Part shown: positions 8,227-15,663 of the stretch, piece by piece
Position numbering within the stretch: position 1 is the stretch's first letter
How the letters are laid out: each line of letters begins with the position of its first letter
Source: Hyphomicrobiales bacterium
GTDB taxonomy: Bacteria > Pseudomonadota > Alphaproteobacteria > Rhizobiales > Xanthobacteraceae
Direction: 5' to 3'
DNA length: 32,174 nucleotides
Assembly: GCA_021323775.1 (NCBI GenBank)
Contig: JAJPKK010000148.1
Coordinates: 1 to 32,174 of the forward strand
The notes under the pieces: model-generated
The model's input: the letters and a program-made list of their open reading frames with translations, nothing else
The model's database searches: none
What the model was told of the DNA's origin: nothing
Made by a program: the position numbers and the translations under genes

Positions 8227-8682
8227 TCACGCGCGCATCAGAGCGGCAGCGCGATGCACCGCCCGGCGGAGGCGCTCATATGTGCCGCAGCGGCAGATGT
8301 TGGTGAGGTTGGCGTCGATATCGGCGTCGGTCGGGTTGGGATTGGTTTTGAGAAAGGCCGCCGTCGCCATGATCTGGCCGGACTGGCAGTACCCGCACTG
8401 AGGCACTTGCTCAGTCAGCCACGCCTGTTGCACCGGATGCGTGCTGTCGGGTGAGAGCCCCTCTATCGTGGTGATCTCGGCGCCATCGACGCTGCCGGCC
8501 AGCACCGAGCAGGAACGCATGGCTTCTCCGTTGACGTGGACGGTGCAGGCGCCGCAGGCGGCAATGCCGCACCCGAATTTCGTTCCCGTCAGCCCGATCT
8601 CCTCGCGCAAGACCCAGAGGAGCGGCGTGTCGTCCTCGACATCGAGCTGATGCGAGGTCCCGTTGACCTTGATAGTGATCAT
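8227..8682 (-). CDS. [2Fe-2S] subunit of molybdenum hydroxylase (IorA-like)
   Basis: A 151-residue protein with two [2Fe-2S] sites: C38, C43, C46, C58 ([10 protein letters not shown]) and C96, C99, C130, C132 (CGYC, CRCG). It is the small electron-transfer subunit for the molybdopterin protein encoded 16 bases downstream. I place the start at the ATG at 8680-8682 (MITIKVNG, the usual N-terminus of the family). An in-frame GTG 21 bases further upstream directly abuts a GGGAGG and would be too close to use it. There is no signal peptide, as expected for a subunit co-exported with a Tat-borne partner. Confidence 0.93.
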   Translation of the reverse strand: MITIKVNGTSHQLDVEDDTPLLWVLREEIGLTGTKFGCGIAACGACTVHVNGEAMRSCSVLAGSVDGAEITTIEGLSPDSTHPVQQAWLTEQVPQCGYCQSGQIMATAAFLKTNPNPTDADIDANLTNICRCGTYERLRRAVHRAAALMRA

Positions 8683-8830
8683 GATGTCGTTCCGCGCGCC
8701 CACCCTCCCGGCGGGCCGGCCGGCGCAAAACCGAACCGCCTTTTCAATGGCTTCAAATTAGCACGCGCTGGACCGGCGGCCTATAGCGGTTCATCGAGTG
8801 GAATCGCTTATAGGGCGGGCAAAGGCGCAA

Positions 8831-8892
8831 CCGAAATCGGCTGTTGCCGATTTCGGCAACTGTTGACTGCCAAAGTCGGGCAAGCCCGACTT
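8831..8892. repeat. Two tandem perfect hairpins in the 8683-9077 gap
   Basis: Hairpin one has 11-base arms CCGAAATCGGC (8831-8841) and GCCGATTTCGG (8846-8856) with loop TGTT. Hairpin two has arms AAGTCGGG (8873-8880) and CCCGACTT (8885-8892) around CAAG. They lie between an exported-protein gene and the Mo-hydroxylase operon, both on the minus strand. They could isolate the two transcripts or be REP-like elements. No T-run follows either. Confidence 0.6.
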
Positions 8893-8942
8893 CGGTGCGC
8901 CGCGCCCACCCCGGCTCGGCCTTTCGAGGGCGGGTGCACTCG

Positions 8943-8981
8943 CGGAGCCTGTCATCGGGCCGGCCGAAGGCCGGACCCGTT
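8943..8981. repeat. Dispersed GC-rich repeat, copy 1
   Basis: It contains CGGAGCCTG (8943-8951), a 6-base hairpin CCGGCC-GAA-GGCCGG (8960-8974), and ends GGCCGGACCCGT (8970-8981). The same two blocks in the same order occur at 15399-15407 and 15424-15435, so this is a dispersed element. The rest of this gap holds nothing recognisable. Confidence 0.6.
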
Positions 8982-9077
8982 GGCTTTGCCCCCGACACCG
9001 CCCCATATGACCGGAATCCACTGTAGCAGTTCAAGCCATTGTATCAGCGCGTTGCTTTCGCCGCATATCGCGAGTGC

Positions 9078-10028
9078 TCAAAAGTCCGGCTTGTCCGCAG
9101 TGGGAACCTCGGAATACGTTCCAGAGTACCATTGGATATTTTCCGCGCAGACGAGTTCGCGCCATTCATCCAATGCGCGCCGAAACGTTAAGGTCGCCGA
9201 CCACGGCATCGTGAAGGCCCCTGTATCCTCAACCGTAAGCTGGATCTGCAGTCCCTTGCCCTTGTAGTTGGGATCAGGCCGCGGCCCGCTGCCGGGATTG
9301 TCGCTCTGCGCATGCTCTTTTGCGGCCCACGCCACCGCTTTCATCGTGGCGTCGTAATCAAGCAGCCGGTAACGCTCCACCAGGTGCAGAGCTTGCGTGT
9401 ACGGCGTGCCGAACCAGTCGATCATGGAAAACCGGCCGATCTTGATGCCCACGGTGTCGATCACCAACTCGTCGCCTTCATAATGGCCGACGGAATCCCC
9501 GTACCACGAAGGCGACGGCTGGACCGGATGCAGCTGGTTCATGCGCACTTGGCGGAATTGATGATCGAAGGGGTAAAGGATGGTGATTTTGTCCGGCTGC
9601 TGAAGCAGCTGCATTCCCCGATTTATAAAGACGAAGGGCACTCCTTCTGGCCAACACTGATTGCGCGGCGTCGGAAATCCCTTGCCGGCCAGCGACATTT
9701 CGCCGAACTTTTTCACGACTTCCGCCGCCCAGGGCTGCAAGATCGGATTGGTGTAATCGCCGACCAGTTGGTTGATGCTGCTTACTCCGGCTTGCCGTCC
9801 TGCGCGCACGCGCGACCGGTTTCGCACCGGGCCGGGACCCGATAGCGGCGGCTCCAAGGCGTTGAGGGATGGGAGGGACCATGCGCCGGAGAGATCCGGG
9901 ATGGATATGGTCGATCGTACCTCACTATCGACCGCTACGTTAGCCGGCAACACGCCTTGCCCGGCGGCAGGCGTCATGGCCAGCGCCGCCAACGTCACGA
10001 CCAGAAGGAAATTCCGCTGCCTGTGCAT
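9078..10028 (-). CDS. Exported protein of unknown function
   Basis: A 316-residue protein starting at an ATG preceded by AGGGGAGG, with a Sec signal (NFLLVVTLAALAMTPAAG). I recognise the pattern of a conserved exported family but cannot name it: PDLSGAW near the mature N-terminus, NQCWPEGVP, ILYPFDHQFRQVRMNQLHP, then WYGDSVGHYEGDELVIDTVG and later TLTFRRALDEW. The GHYEGDELVIDT segment resembles strands of a beta-rich binding domain. No catalytic motif, heme site or membrane anchor is seen. It lies upstream of the IorAB-like genes on the same strand but is separated from them by about 400 bases of hairpins, so co-transcription is doubtful. Confidence 0.82.
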   Translation of the reverse strand: MHRQRNFLLVVTLAALAMTPAAGQGVLPANVAVDSEVRSTISIPDLSGAWSLPSLNALEPPLSGPGPVRNRSRVRAGRQAGVSSINQLVGDYTNPILQPWAAEVVKKFGEMSLAGKGFPTPRNQCWPEGVPFVFINRGMQLLQQPDKITILYPFDHQFRQVRMNQLHPVQPSPSWYGDSVGHYEGDELVIDTVGIKIGRFSMIDWFGTPYTQALHLVERYRLLDYDATMKAVAWAAKEHAQSDNPGSGPRPDPNYKGKGLQIQLTVEDTGAFTMPWSATLTFRRALDEWRELVCAENIQWYSGTYSEVPTADKPDF

Positions 10029-10137
10029 GCCAACCTCCCCTTTCATGGTTTGACGGTAAAGAAACTTTGACCGGGAGGACCGCATCCTTCGGCCCCGCCC
10101 CGTTTCTTGCTGAGCATCTGCGCGCGATCGAGCTTCG

Positions 10138-10255
10138 TCAATCGACCGTCATGTGGGTCGCCCTACCCAGCTCCCGCCACTGCGCGACCTCCTTGGCGAT
10201 GAGCGCGCCGAAGTCTGCAGGGCTGTTTCCGACGGGCTCGATGCCGTCAGCGCGG
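10138..10255 (-). pseudogene. C-terminal fragment of a Bug/TctC-type solute receptor
   Basis: Read from about 10250 to the TGA at 10138-10140, the frame gives DGIEPVGNSPADF, then GALIAKEVAQWRELGR and a TVD ending. That is the typical C-terminus of tripartite tricarboxylate (Bug) receptors (G-I-E-P-x-G-x-S-P, then E-x-x-x-W). Only about 37 codons remain, directly abutting a piece of a different transporter gene in another frame, so this is a remnant. Confidence 0.7.
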
Positions 10256-10750
10256 TGCGGATGATCGCACGCAAAAGGTCCGTAATAGCTCCGCGCTTCG
10301 CGGGATCAGCCAGGATCGTGGCGGTCGTATTCAGATTGAACCGCTCCCTGTAGTCTGGTCCTTGCAGGATCACGGCATCCGGGCCGAGCGCCGCGGCTGA
10401 CCGTTCGGGCGCCGGCTCCCAGATCGAGACTGCGTCCACATCGCCGCGCGCAAGCGCCGCCGGCATGTGGGGAGGGGTCAGGCCGACGACGGTGACCTCC
10501 GCCTCGGAACCGACGCTCCGCAGCGTCTTCACGATATAAAAGTGGGCCGAGCTGTTGAGCGATGTCGCGATCTTCTTGCCGCGCAAATCCGCAGCGGTGC
10601 GGATCCCGGCCGACCGGCGGCCCACTATTTCGATCCTTCTGCAGGGCCGAAATCGGCGAATCGGCTTCGCAGACCGCAGCGTTATCAAAGCTTATCTGCG
10701 GATAGCTTACCCAAGGATCAGGGCCGCCAAAACTGGGAATTTGAAATGCA
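10256..10750 (-). pseudogene. Frameshifted fragment of an ABC transporter substrate-binding protein (NMT1/TauA type)
   Basis: From about 10640 down to 10260 the frame reads IEIVGRRSAGIRTAADLRGK, then NSSAHFYIVKTLRSVG, DVDAVSIWEPAPERS and LNTTATILADP. These are hallmarks of sulfonate/nitrate/thiamine-precursor binding proteins: entry at the AADLRGKK hinge, and A-x-x-W-E-P. The sequence just upstream (ISALQKDRN) continues the same alignment in a different frame, which implies a frameshift near 10640. The N-terminal half and signal peptide are missing, and the 3' end switches into a Bug-receptor tail. It is therefore a non-functional chimera of two decayed transporter genes. Confidence 0.72.
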
Positions 10751-10756
10751 CACTTA

Positions 10757-10843
10757 GGTGGGCGCTCTTCGACAAGCTCAGAGCAAAGCGTGCCCACCAT
10801 GATTCCAGTGGCAGGTGGGCGCGCTTCGCTTTGTCCACCCTGC
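10757..10843. repeat. Two related hairpin repeats (GGTGGGC family)
   Basis: Copy one runs from GGTGGGC (10757-10763) to GCCCACC (10792-10798). Copy two runs from GGTGGGC (10814-10820) to GTCCACC (10833-10839). Both have GC-rich interiors containing CTTCG or CAAAGCG. They sit in the non-coding stretch 10751-11005, upstream of the receptor remnants and downstream of the zinc dehydrogenase. Nothing else is visible in that stretch. Confidence 0.6.
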
Positions 10844-11005
10844 CGCCTCAGTCGGAGGCCGGGCCGAAGGTCCAGCCGGGATGTTCCCGACGCCTAAGGT
10901 CGCTTTGTCCGATCCGATGACGGAGAGCGAGCATTCGTAGAGATTGGCAATGCCAACGGCTTGCGTCGCTCACCTGCCGTCTGATCGGAACGCTCAGGAC
11001 TCCAC

Positions 11006-11998
11006 CTACATGCACAACACCGCTGCGCCCTGCAGCTTGCCGTCGCGCAGATCGGCCAGCGCGTCATTGGCCTGTTCGAGCCGATAACGCACGACCTCAG
11101 TCTTGAGCCCACTCCTGGGCGCAATCGCAAGGAACTCGCGGGCGTCGGCGCGCGTGAGGTTCGCGACCGAGACCACTTGGCGCTCCTCCCACAGGATCGC
11201 ATAAGGAAAGCTTGGGATGTCCGACATGTGGATGCCGCCGCACACGACACGGCCTCCCTTTTTCACCGCCCGCAATGCGGCAGGCACGAGCGCTCCAGCG
11301 GGCGCAAAGATAATCGCTGCGTCAAGCAGCTCAGGCGGCTGCTCATCCGATCCGCCCGCCCACGCGGCGCCGAGGCTCCGCGCGAACGTCTGCGCGGCGC
11401 TGTCGCCCGGGCGCGTGAAGGCATAGATGCGGCGGCCTTGCCACACCGCGACCTGCGCCAGGATGTGGGCCGCCGCACCGAAGCCATAAATGCCAAGCGC
11501 GCTGCCTTCTCCGGCCATCCGGTAGCTGCGCCAGCCGATCAGCCCGGCGCATAGCAGCGGCGCCGCAGCAGCATCGTCGAACCCGTCAGGGAGCGCGAAG
11601 CAATAGCGTGCATCGGCCACCGTGTGGGTAGCGTAGCCGCCGTCGCGCGTGTAGCCCGTGAACAGCGGCGCGTCGCAGAGGTTTTCGCGGCCGGCGCGGC
11701 AATAGGGACAAACCCCGCAAGTCGCGCCGAGCCATGGGACGCCGACCCGCTGGCCGATGGTAAAGCCCTCAACGCCGCGTCCGAGCGCAGCGACGCGGCC
11801 GACAATCTCGTGGCCCGGCACGATGGGCAGTTTCGGATGCGGCAACTCGCCGTCGACCACGTGCAGGTCGGTCCGGCAGACGCCGCAGGCCGATACCGCG
11901 ACGAGAATTTCGCCTGCCGCGGGCCGCGGCGCCGGCCGCTCGCGCATGACGAGGAGTTGTCCCGGCCGGTCCAAGATCATTGCGCGCATCGTGTTCAT
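11006..11998 (-). CDS. Zinc-dependent alcohol dehydrogenase, MDR superfamily
   Basis: A 330-residue cytosolic medium-chain dehydrogenase. The catalytic-zinc side shows C-G-V-C-R-T-D-L-H and GHEIVGRV. The structural zinc uses the four cysteines of CGVCPYCRAGRENLC. A Rossmann motif GIYGFGAAAH follows near the middle. The domain order and the CPYC/ENLC spacing match the AdhA-like MDR subfamily. The start is the ATG at 11996-11998 (MNTMRAMIL) behind AAAGGTGAC; an alternative start 24 bases upstream adds only a few residues. It probably oxidises an alcohol or reduces an aldehyde with NAD(P). It has no close neighbour on its strand: the next gene upstream starts beyond 12474. Confidence 0.92.
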   Translation of the reverse strand: MNTMRAMILDRPGQLLVMRERPAPRPAAGEILVAVSACGVCRTDLHVVDGELPHPKLPIVPGHEIVGRVAALGRGVEGFTIGQRVGVPWLGATCGVCPYCRAGRENLCDAPLFTGYTRDGGYATHTVADARYCFALPDGFDDAAAAPLLCAGLIGWRSYRMAGEGSALGIYGFGAAAHILAQVAVWQGRRIYAFTRPGDSAAQTFARSLGAAWAGGSDEQPPELLDAAIIFAPAGALVPAALRAVKKGGRVVCGGIHMSDIPSFPYAILWEERQVVSVANLTRADAREFLAIAPRSGLKTEVVRYRLEQANDALADLRDGKLQGAAVLCM

Positions 11999-12022
11999 GG
12001 GCGTCACCTTTGCCGACGACAC

Positions 12023-12473
12023 AGTCAGTCGCCTTGATGCAATGCAAGTTCAACATGCCTGCGGGGCGATCCTCGTGGTCGCCCCGCGCCGCGTCCCCCA
12101 AACAGGACGACCACAAAGGTCGCCCCCGCATCACGAAGCGTCCGAAGCGAGCGACCAAGCCGCATGTAGGGCAAGCGAAAGTCGAGACAAGCGCCGCCCG
12201 CAGATCACGCGACCAAAAGCAAGGCGCGTCATGGCTCGCCCACTGCGTCACAGCTTCTTTTATGGGCGTCATTGCGGGGCGCGCGCGCCGCGCGCGAGCC
12301 CCGAATCCACGCCCGGTGATCTTGGGCGAACCCGAGATCGGATGCGGCAAGCCGGAATCCATGACCGCAGCAGCACTATAAGAGGCGCATATCGGCATGG
12401 TTCGACAGGCTCACCAGCCGATGTACGATGGCGCCCCGGAACGACCCTCTGATATGACACAAGGAATGGCCGG
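12023..12473. other. Gene-free stretch with one GC-rich hairpin
   Basis: No supported coding region was found on either strand. A hairpin with arms GGGGC (12276-12280) and GCCCC (12298-12302) encloses alternating CG sequence. The rest looks like the decayed, repeat-rich spacer typical of large Hyphomicrobiales genomes. Confidence 0.5.
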
Positions 12474-13277
12474 CTAACCTCGAAGCACAATGTCCCGCAC
12501 CTGCTTTGCCCTCGCGGCGCATGCCCCCATCAAGAAGGCGAGGTCGGTGCCGGTCGAGACATAGCGTGCGCCCATGCGAACATATTCTTCCACGAGTTTC
12601 GGGCGCGTGGCGAGCCCGCCGACCCCCACATGCTTACCGTGGCGGCGGCATGCCGCAATCGTCATCTCGTAGGCTTCGCGGACCCTTGGATGCTCGTATT
12701 GCTCCGGAATGCCCCAGTCGCATAGCAGATCGTTGGTGCCGATCATCACCATGTCGATGCCGTCGACGGCGGCGATCTCGTCGGCCTTGGCCAATGCGGC
12801 GGCATTCTCGAACTGGATCATCACCGTGGTGGCGTCGTTGAGCGCAGCGTAGGCCTCGGCCGCCGGAAAGGTTCGAAAATGCAAATGAGGCAGCCCGCCC
12901 GCAACAGAGCGGGCGCCGAGGGGCGGGAATTTCGCGGCCTGGACCACTGCGCGCGCCTCTGCGGCCGAGCCGATATGCGGCGCGATCACGCCGAGCGCGC
13001 CGCCCTCCAGCACCCGCGTGACATATTCGGGAGTATTTGCAGGCACGCGCACGAATGGCGCGATGCCGGCGGCCAGCGCCGCCATGCAGATCTGACTGGT
13101 GGTCTCGAGCGAGGCGCTGCAGTGCTCCATGTCGACGTAAATGGTGTCGAATCCAGCGGTCTTCGCGATCTGGGCGATCTCGACCTGACGCACCAGCCGC
13201 ACCGTCATCGATGCGACCACTTCGTCGCGCGCGAGCTTCTCCTTGACGTTGTTGCGCAGGATATCGCCGATCATCAT
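12474..13277 (-). CDS. HpcH/HpaI-type class II aldolase/citrate lyase family protein
   Basis: A 267-residue TIM-barrel protein. It shows IYVDMEHCSAS (the H of the EH pair is the family's catalytic-site His), APFVRVPANTPEYVTRVLEGGALGVIAPHI (substrate-binding Arg and the GAxGVxxPxI strand), MIQFENAAAL (the Glu is a metal ligand) and MIGTNDLLCDWGIPEQYEHP, the family signature before the last barrel strands. Members cleave or form 4-hydroxy-2-oxo acids with pyruvate using a divalent metal. The substrate is not predictable. It begins six bases after the pentapeptide-repeat gene's stop, so the two are probably co-transcribed, an odd pairing. No clear ribosome-binding site is seen, which suits translational coupling. 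Confidence 0.9.
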   Translation of the reverse strand: MMIGDILRNNVKEKLARDEVVASMTVRLVRQVEIAQIAKTAGFDTIYVDMEHCSASLETTSQICMAALAAGIAPFVRVPANTPEYVTRVLEGGALGVIAPHIGSAAEARAVVQAAKFPPLGARSVAGGLPHLHFRTFPAAEAYAALNDATTVMIQFENAAALAKADEIAAVDGIDMVMIGTNDLLCDWGIPEQYEHPRVREAYEMTIAACRRHGKHVGVGGLATRPKLVEEYVRMGARYVSTGTDLAFLMGACAARAKQVRDIVLRG

Positions 13278-13283
13278 GTCGCG

Positions 13284-14057
13284 CTACTCGTGCGTCGTGC
13301 CGTCAGGCATCAGGGCCCCCTTGAAATTCACCCCATCGAGCTTGGCGTCGGTCAGGATTGCGCGCGACAACCGCGACTCGGAAAGATCGGCGCCGGTGAG
13401 ATCGGCGCCGGTAAGATCGGCGCCGAACAGGTCAGCGCCGGAGAGGTTTGCCCCCTTGAGGTTGGCTTCGCGCATCACCGCATCGATGAGGCCGGAATCT
13501 TCAAGGTTTGCGCCCTCCAGATTGGCGCGGCGCAGCGTCACCCCGATGAGGTTGGCCCGCTGCAGTTCGGCGCCCTTGAGCGAGGCATCGTCGAGGCGGG
13601 CGCCGGTCAAGATCGCCTCAGTAAGCTTCGCGCCGTCGAACACCGTTCGCACGAGGCGCGCCTTTTGCATTTTGGCTTCCGCCAGATTCGCGCCCGCCAG
13701 GTTGGCGACGCTCAGGTCCGATTCGTAGAACATGCCGCTCGGCGCGTTGGCATTCGTGAACGAGGCATTCTTGAGATCGGTCTTATTGAGGTTGACGCCC
13801 GCCAGGTCCGCGCCGGCGAATTTCGCGCCGATCAACCGGCTCCGGTGGAATACCGCGCGCATGAGCCTGGCGCCGGAAAGATCAACGCCGGCGAGGTCGC
13901 GCCGCTTGAGCTGCGCCTTCTCGAGCATGCATCCGGCGCAGGACTTGGTCCTGCCGGCAAGGAAATCAGCCTCGCCATCCGCTCGGGACGCGGTACACCA
14001 GAGCGCAACTATGAAGATGAGCGTGAGCACGCCGCCCGAAACCAGAGATTTCGACAT
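13284..14057 (-). CDS. Exported pentapeptide-repeat protein
   Basis: A 257-residue protein with a signal peptide (VSGGVLTLIFIVALWCTASRA) followed by a CAGC motif and about 35 tandem pentapeptides of the A(D/N)LxX type, for example LSGADLFGADLTGADLTGAD near the C-terminus. These fold into a right-handed quadrilateral beta helix. The CxxC just before the helix is common in exported members. The biochemical role is unknown; cytosolic relatives mimic DNA, but export makes that unlikely here. I chose the ATG at 14055-14057; a TTG 27 bases upstream is also open. It is followed after six bases by the aldolase gene. The regularity of the repeats also creates long open frames on the opposite strand, which I do not regard as genes. 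Confidence 0.92.
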   Translation of the reverse strand: MSKSLVSGGVLTLIFIVALWCTASRADGEADFLAGRTKSCAGCMLEKAQLKRRDLAGVDLSGARLMRAVFHRSRLIGAKFAGADLAGVNLNKTDLKNASFTNANAPSGMFYESDLSVANLAGANLAEAKMQKARLVRTVFDGAKLTEAILTGARLDDASLKGAELQRANLIGVTLRRANLEGANLEDSGLIDAVMREANLKGANLSGADLFGADLTGADLTGADLSESRLSRAILTDAKLDGVNFKGALMPDGTTHE

Positions 14058-14149
14058 GGCCTTTAATTCCGTTTCATCGCCCAATATGATGGCACGTTTC
14101 CAGGCGCCGACAAGGCGCGGCGTCTGCCTTTAGTGAAACAGGTTACGCC

Positions 14150-14908
14150 ATGCAATCGGTCTCGCTGAACGTTGAAAAATCAAATTTTCCGGCGCGGCTT
14201 TTCGGATGCGCCGTCGCCATGGCGACGGTTTTCGGTGCGCCCGGAATGCTCTTCGCCCAGGGCGCGAGCGAGCGGCCCGTTCGACACGAAGTCTGGGACA
14301 TTAAGCTTGGCGCCAGGATCGCCGACCTGCCGGACGATTATGTCGATTATGCCTGCGGCACCAATGGCGGGCCGCCGTCGACCCCGCTTACCGGCTGGAA
14401 AGACTACCGCCGCTGCCGGCCCGATGCGAATGGGCTGCATGAAGTGTATTTCCGCTATGACGACGAGCTCGAATATTGGGCAAAGGCCAACAATCTCGAA
14501 GCCCAGATGGAGCAGTACGTTGGCACCAAGACCTATGGCTTTCCGATCGTCGTCTCGGCTTTGATCGACGACGACGGCGTCGTGCGCGGCATCCGCATTG
14601 TCAGCGACCCGCGCGATCCGACAGCCGACCGAGACGAGGCCTATCTGCTGCGCAACTTTCTCAATGCAAGATTCGGTCGCGAAGGGTGGCAGTGCGAGGA
14701 CCTTCCGGCCGAACCAGGCGAGACGCCCGTTACCGGCATTTTCGTCAAGCAGCGGTGCGAGAAAGATATCGAAGGCGGGATGCACGGCCTGTTGATAACG
14801 CGCTATTTACGCAAGCCGGGCCAGAGCCAGTATGATCCGATATCCGGCAAGGAGACCACGAACCAGTTCGAGAGCAATGTGCGGTTTGAATTGACCAAGA
14901 TGAAATAA
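14150..14908 (+). CDS. Exported protein of unknown function
   Basis: A 252-residue protein with an N-terminal signal (LFGCAVAMATVFGAPGMLFAQ). The mature part begins VRHEVWDIKLGARIADLPD, followed by DYACGTNGGPP and RRCRPDANGLHEVYFRYDDE. Later come SALIDDDGVVRGIRIVSDPR and a WQC...KQRC cysteine pair. The four cysteines suggest disulfides. I do not recognise the family. It is convergent with a cytochrome c gene only five bases away with no terminator between, so the transcripts probably overlap. The location within the PQQ/cytochrome island suggests a periplasmic accessory role, which is guesswork. Confidence 0.85.
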   Translation: MQSVSLNVEKSNFPARLFGCAVAMATVFGAPGMLFAQGASERPVRHEVWDIKLGARIADLPDDYVDYACGTNGGPPSTPLTGWKDYRRCRPDANGLHEVYFRYDDELEYWAKANNLEAQMEQYVGTKTYGFPIVVSALIDDDGVVRGIRIVSDPRDPTADRDEAYLLRNFLNARFGREGWQCEDLPAEPGETPVTGIFVKQRCEKDIEGGMHGLLITRYLRKPGQSQYDPISGKETTNQFESNVRFELTKMK

Positions 14909-14913
14909 CGGCT

Positions 14914-15330
14914 CTACTTCCCCACGAACGTCTTGATGATGTAGTCGGCGACGGCCTCGATTTCGCGCCGCATCAGCGGCGTTGAATGCGGGTCGTGCGG
15001 CGCGTCGTTGCCCAGATCCTTGCCGCCCAGGCCGTAACAGTTCGAATCCTCGTAGGCGTATTTGTCGAAGTGCGGCATCTCGGTGCCCGGCCGCCCGCAA
15101 GCGATGACTTCGATGAGCTGATCGCGATTAAGCGTGGTCTCGTGCAGATTGGCGGCGCGGCCCGGCGAGCGCGGGTCGCCGCGCCCGTCGCCGTCGGGCC
15201 CATGGCAGAACTGGCAATCCGCCTTCTCGTGAAACAGCCGATTGCCGAAGGAGACATCCTGGGCGGAGGCGGAAGAGAGCTGGAGGGCGGCGGCCACGAC
15301 GCCGGGGATGGTGAGTTTGCAGATGTTCAT
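14914..15330 (-). CDS. Monoheme cytochrome c, periplasmic
   Basis: A 138-residue protein that starts at an ATG preceded by GGGAGC. It has a Sec signal ending near SSASA-QD, one CxxCH site (CQFCH, in KADCQFCHGPDGDGRGDPRS) and a downstream candidate Met ligand in GTEMPHFD, followed by the C-terminal helix EIEAVADYIIKTF. The layout is class I cytochrome c. It lies downstream of PQQ dehydrogenase B on the same strand, with about 330 bases of palindromic repeats between. It is the obvious candidate electron acceptor for the PQQ dehydrogenases, as cytochrome cL/c550 is for methanol and ethanol dehydrogenases. Two extra cysteines (around IACGRPG and DSNCYGLGG) could form a disulfide. Confidence 0.92.
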   Translation of the reverse strand: MNICKLTIPGVVAAALQLSSASAQDVSFGNRLFHEKADCQFCHGPDGDGRGDPRSPGRAANLHETTLNRDQLIEVIACGRPGTEMPHFDKYAYEDSNCYGLGGKDLGNDAPHDPHSTPLMRREIEAVADYIIKTFVGK

Positions 15331-15368
15331 ACCAAGCTCCCTGGTTCGAGTCCTTGTCGAAATCCTTG

Positions 15369-15475
15369 CAGCCCGGATGGAGCCCATCGGGTCCGGCCCG
15401 GAGCCTGCCGTCGGGCGGCCAGGGGCCGGACCCGTCGGGTCTGCCCGATGATAAACTCCGCGTACCCGGGATCGC
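15369..15475. repeat. Dispersed GC-rich repeat, copy 2
   Basis: It begins AGCCCGGATGGAGC, contains CGGAGCCTG (15399-15407) and GGCCGGACCCGT (15424-15435) as in the 8943-8981 copy, then AAACTCCGCG, which recurs at 19982-19991. It fills the front part of the gap between PQQ dehydrogenase B and its presumed cytochrome. It is probably a REP-type element, with no coding content seen. Confidence 0.6.
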
Positions 15476-15492
15476 CAGTTAGCTCGTCCGCC

Positions 15493-15534
15493 CCCGGATT
15501 ACGCGGCCCGAAAGAGCGGGCCGCGTAATCCGGG
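15493..15534. repeat. Perfect 17-bp-arm palindrome
   Basis: The arms CCCGGATTACGCGGCCC (15493-15509) and GGGCCGCGTAATCCGGG (15518-15534) are exact reverse complements around an eight-base loop. It is the cleanest palindrome in the window and belongs to the CCCGGAT...ATCCGGG set also seen at 17427, 18086 and 19928. It could form a very stable hairpin in the PQQ dehydrogenase B transcript. Confidence 0.8.
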
Positions 15535-15581
15535 CTGCAGGCATCAGCTTCGGACCGACGATGAATAACCGCGCCATTTTC

Positions 15582-15610
15582 TTCCCCTCCCCCGCTTGCG
15601 GGGGAAGGGA
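15582..15610. repeat. C-rich/G-rich hairpin downstream of PQQ dehydrogenase B
   Basis: CCCCCG (15589-15594) pairs with CGGGGG (15599-15604) around CTTG, extended by TTCCCCT and AAGGGA. It lies about 55 bases past the dehydrogenase stop on the minus strand. It has no U-tract, so it may act as a 3'-end stabiliser rather than a terminator. Confidence 0.45.
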
Positions 15611-15663
15611 TAAATTGTTGAGCCAAGTCGCATGAATCGGCGTGTTTATTTTGTGGTAATGCC

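Noticed and set aside
12879-14066. Long plus-strand frame with apparent repeats
   Set aside because: The repeats are the mirror of the pentapeptide repeats on the minus strand. The real gene has a signal peptide and canonical A(D/N)LxX units.
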